From contig JAEDMP010000099.1 of assembly GCA_016302965.1 (NCBI GenBank), positions 1 to 7,115 of the forward strand: a stretch of DNA of 7,115 nucleotides. Direction: 5' to 3'. Under the pieces are notes generated by a model. The model was not told the origin of the DNA, did no database searches, and saw only the letters and a list, made by a program, of their open reading frames with translations. Made by a program: the position numbers and the translations under genes. This DNA is from Bacteroidaceae bacterium. Its GTDB lineage: Bacteria > Bacteroidota > Bacteroidia > Bacteroidales > Bacteroidaceae. Below, in pieces: positions 5,920 through 7,115 of the stretch. How positions within the stretch are numbered: the stretch's first letter is position 1; every line of letters starts with the position of its first letter.

Positions 5920-7115
5920 TTACTTGTCGAGCAGAATCTTCATCATCTCTACAGCAGCCTTGGCCACAGATGTTCCAGGGCCGAAGATAGCGGCTACACC
6001 AGCCTGATAGAGGAAGTCGTAGTCCTGGGCGGGAATCACACCTCCGGCAATCACCATGATGTCTTCACGTCCCAGACGCTTCAGTTCCGCGATGAGTTGC
6101 GGGATGAGCGTCTTGTGACCTGCGGCAAGTGAGGAGACACCCACTACGTGGACATCGTTCTCAACAGCCTCACGGGCAGCCTCAGCGGGAGTTTGGAACA
6201 GCGGGCCCATATCTACGTCAAAACCACAGTCGGCATAACCCGTTGCCACAACTTTGGCTCCACGGTCGTGTCCATCCTGACCCATTTTGGCGATGAACAC
6301 ACGTGGGCGACGGCCTTCTTGCTTGGCGAACTCTTCGGTCAGCTGGCAGGCCAACTCGAAGTCTTTGTCGTTCTTGCTTTCTGATGAATACACGCCAGAG
6401 ATAGTTCTGATTACTGCTTTATATCTGCCAACCACTTCTTCGCAGGCATCGCTGATTTCACCCAGCGTACAGCGCAGCTTGGCGCATTCTACAGCCTGAG
6501 CCAGCAGGTTGCCGTTGCCGGTTCGTACAATCTCGGTGAGTTGCTTGAGTGCAGCCTGGCAGGCCTGCTCGTCACGTGCGGCGCGCACCTTGGCGAGACT
6601 CTCTTCCTGCTGCTTGCGCACGGCGGTGTTGTCCACCTCAAGGATATCGATGGGATCTTCGTGGTCAAGACGATACTTGTTCGTGCCGACGATGGTCTGC
6701 ACACCCGAGTCGATGCGGGCTTGGGTGCGTGCAGCAGCCTCTTCGATACGCATCTTGGGCACACCTGTCTCGATGGCCTTGGCCATACCGCCCAGTTTCT
6801 CGATTTCCTGGATATGCTCCCATGCCTTGTGAACGAGTTCGTTGGTGAGGCTTTCTACATAGTATGAACCGGCCCAGGGGTCGATATGCTTGCATACCTT
6901 GGTCTCGTTCTGGATATAAATCTGGGTGTTGCGGGCAATACGGGCAGAGAAGTCTGTAGGCAGAGCGATGGCCTCGTCGAGGGCGTTGGTGTGGAGTGAC
7001 TGGGTATGTCCCAATACAGCTGCCATAGCCTCGATACAGGTACGCCCCACGTTGTTGAAGGGATCCTGCTCGGTGAGCGACCATCCTGATGTCTGTGAGT
7101 GTGTACGCAAAGCGA
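5920..7115 (-). CDS. mutB: Methylmalonyl-CoA mutase large (alpha) subunit, partial, 5' end missing
   Basis: The - strand frame is open from the window edge to TAA at 5920-5922, showing the last 397 residues of a protein usually about 715 long. The enzyme interconverts succinyl-CoA and (R)-methylmalonyl-CoA with adenosylcobalamin in the cytoplasm; in Bacteroidales this step feeds propionate formation. Numbering from the Leu codon at 7110-7108, the end of the substrate-binding barrel shows RTHSQTSGWSLTEQDP at 2-17 and the IDPWAGSYYVE stretch at 76-86. A linker follows, then the C-terminal B12-binding domain from about 268. That domain has the base-off signature DxHxxG (D279-G-H281-D-R-G284; H281 is the cobalt ligand, codon at 6268-6270), the SxL motif (S326-S-L328) and the GG motif (G356-G357). 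These residues mark the catalytic large subunit; the small subunit of two-subunit mutases lacks the histidine. The small-subunit gene would be expected upstream, outside the window. Confidence 0.96.
   Translation of the reverse strand, partial: ALRTHSQTSGWSLTEQDPFNNVGRTCIEAMAAVLGHTQSLHTNALDEAIALPTDFSARIARNTQIYIQNETKVCKHIDPWAGSYYVESLTNELVHKAWEHIQEIEKLGGMAKAIETGVPKMRIEEAAARTQARIDSGVQTIVGTNKYRLDHEDPIDILEVDNTAVRKQQEESLAKVRAARDEQACQAALKQLTEIVRTGNGNLLAQAVECAKLRCTLGEISDACEEVVGRYKAVIRTISGVYSSESKNDKDFELACQLTEEFAKQEGRRPRVFIAKMGQDGHDRGAKVVATGYADCGFDVDMGPLFQTPAEAAREAVENDVHVVGVSSLAAGHKTLIPQLIAELKRLGREDIMVIAGGVIPAQDYDFLYQAGVAAIFGPGTSVAKAAVEMMKILLDK

Noticed and set aside
5818..6132. A 104-codon + strand open frame running from the convergent gap into the mutase gene
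   Set aside because: It crosses the - strand terminator hairpin and overlaps the conserved C-terminal B12 domain of the mutase on the opposite strand, and its product has no recognisable feature.
6509..6867. Several overlapping + strand frames of about 100 codons opposite the mutase gene
   Set aside because: They are by-products of codon bias in the mutase gene on the - strand; none has a domain, a start context or a promoter.

Overview
The window looks like chromosomal DNA from a member of the Bacteroidales, probably Prevotella or a close relative. Three things suggest this: the sequence of the complex I subunits; A-rich translation starts with no Shine-Dalgarno box, plus a TAnnTTTG promoter element; and a B12-dependent methylmalonyl-CoA mutase large subunit of the kind used in succinate-propionate fermentation. 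The genus is inference from protein flavour and base composition, not from a marker gene.

Layout. Positions 1-4006 hold the end of a nuo operon on the + strand: the C-terminal part of nuoL (cut by the window start), then complete nuoM and nuoN. These encode the three antiporter-like, proton-translocating membrane subunits of respiratory complex I, with gaps of 48 and 11 bases. A long hairpin at 4050-4089 closes the operon. The AT-rich region 4090-4350 follows, with a run of nine C, an imperfect inverted repeat and a Bacteroidetes-type promoter at about 4236-4243. It drives a single + strand gene (4351-5739) for a membrane sugar-phosphate transferase that starts exopolysaccharide or capsule synthesis on undecaprenyl phosphate. 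A strong intrinsic terminator ends it at 5761-5813. Facing it on the - strand is the C-terminal 397 residues of methylmalonyl-CoA mutase large subunit (5920-7115, 5' end outside the window), with its own terminator hairpin at 5853-5889.

Functionally these are three independent transcription units: energy conservation (complex I), envelope polysaccharide initiation, and propionate/succinate metabolism. I see no mobile element, CRISPR array, tRNA, rRNA or defence system, and nothing that looks like an undescribed multi-gene system. The most notable points are a NuoM lacking the usual proton-channel lysine of transmembrane helix 7, a C9 tract near the polysaccharide gene promoter, and the solitary placement of that polysaccharide gene.
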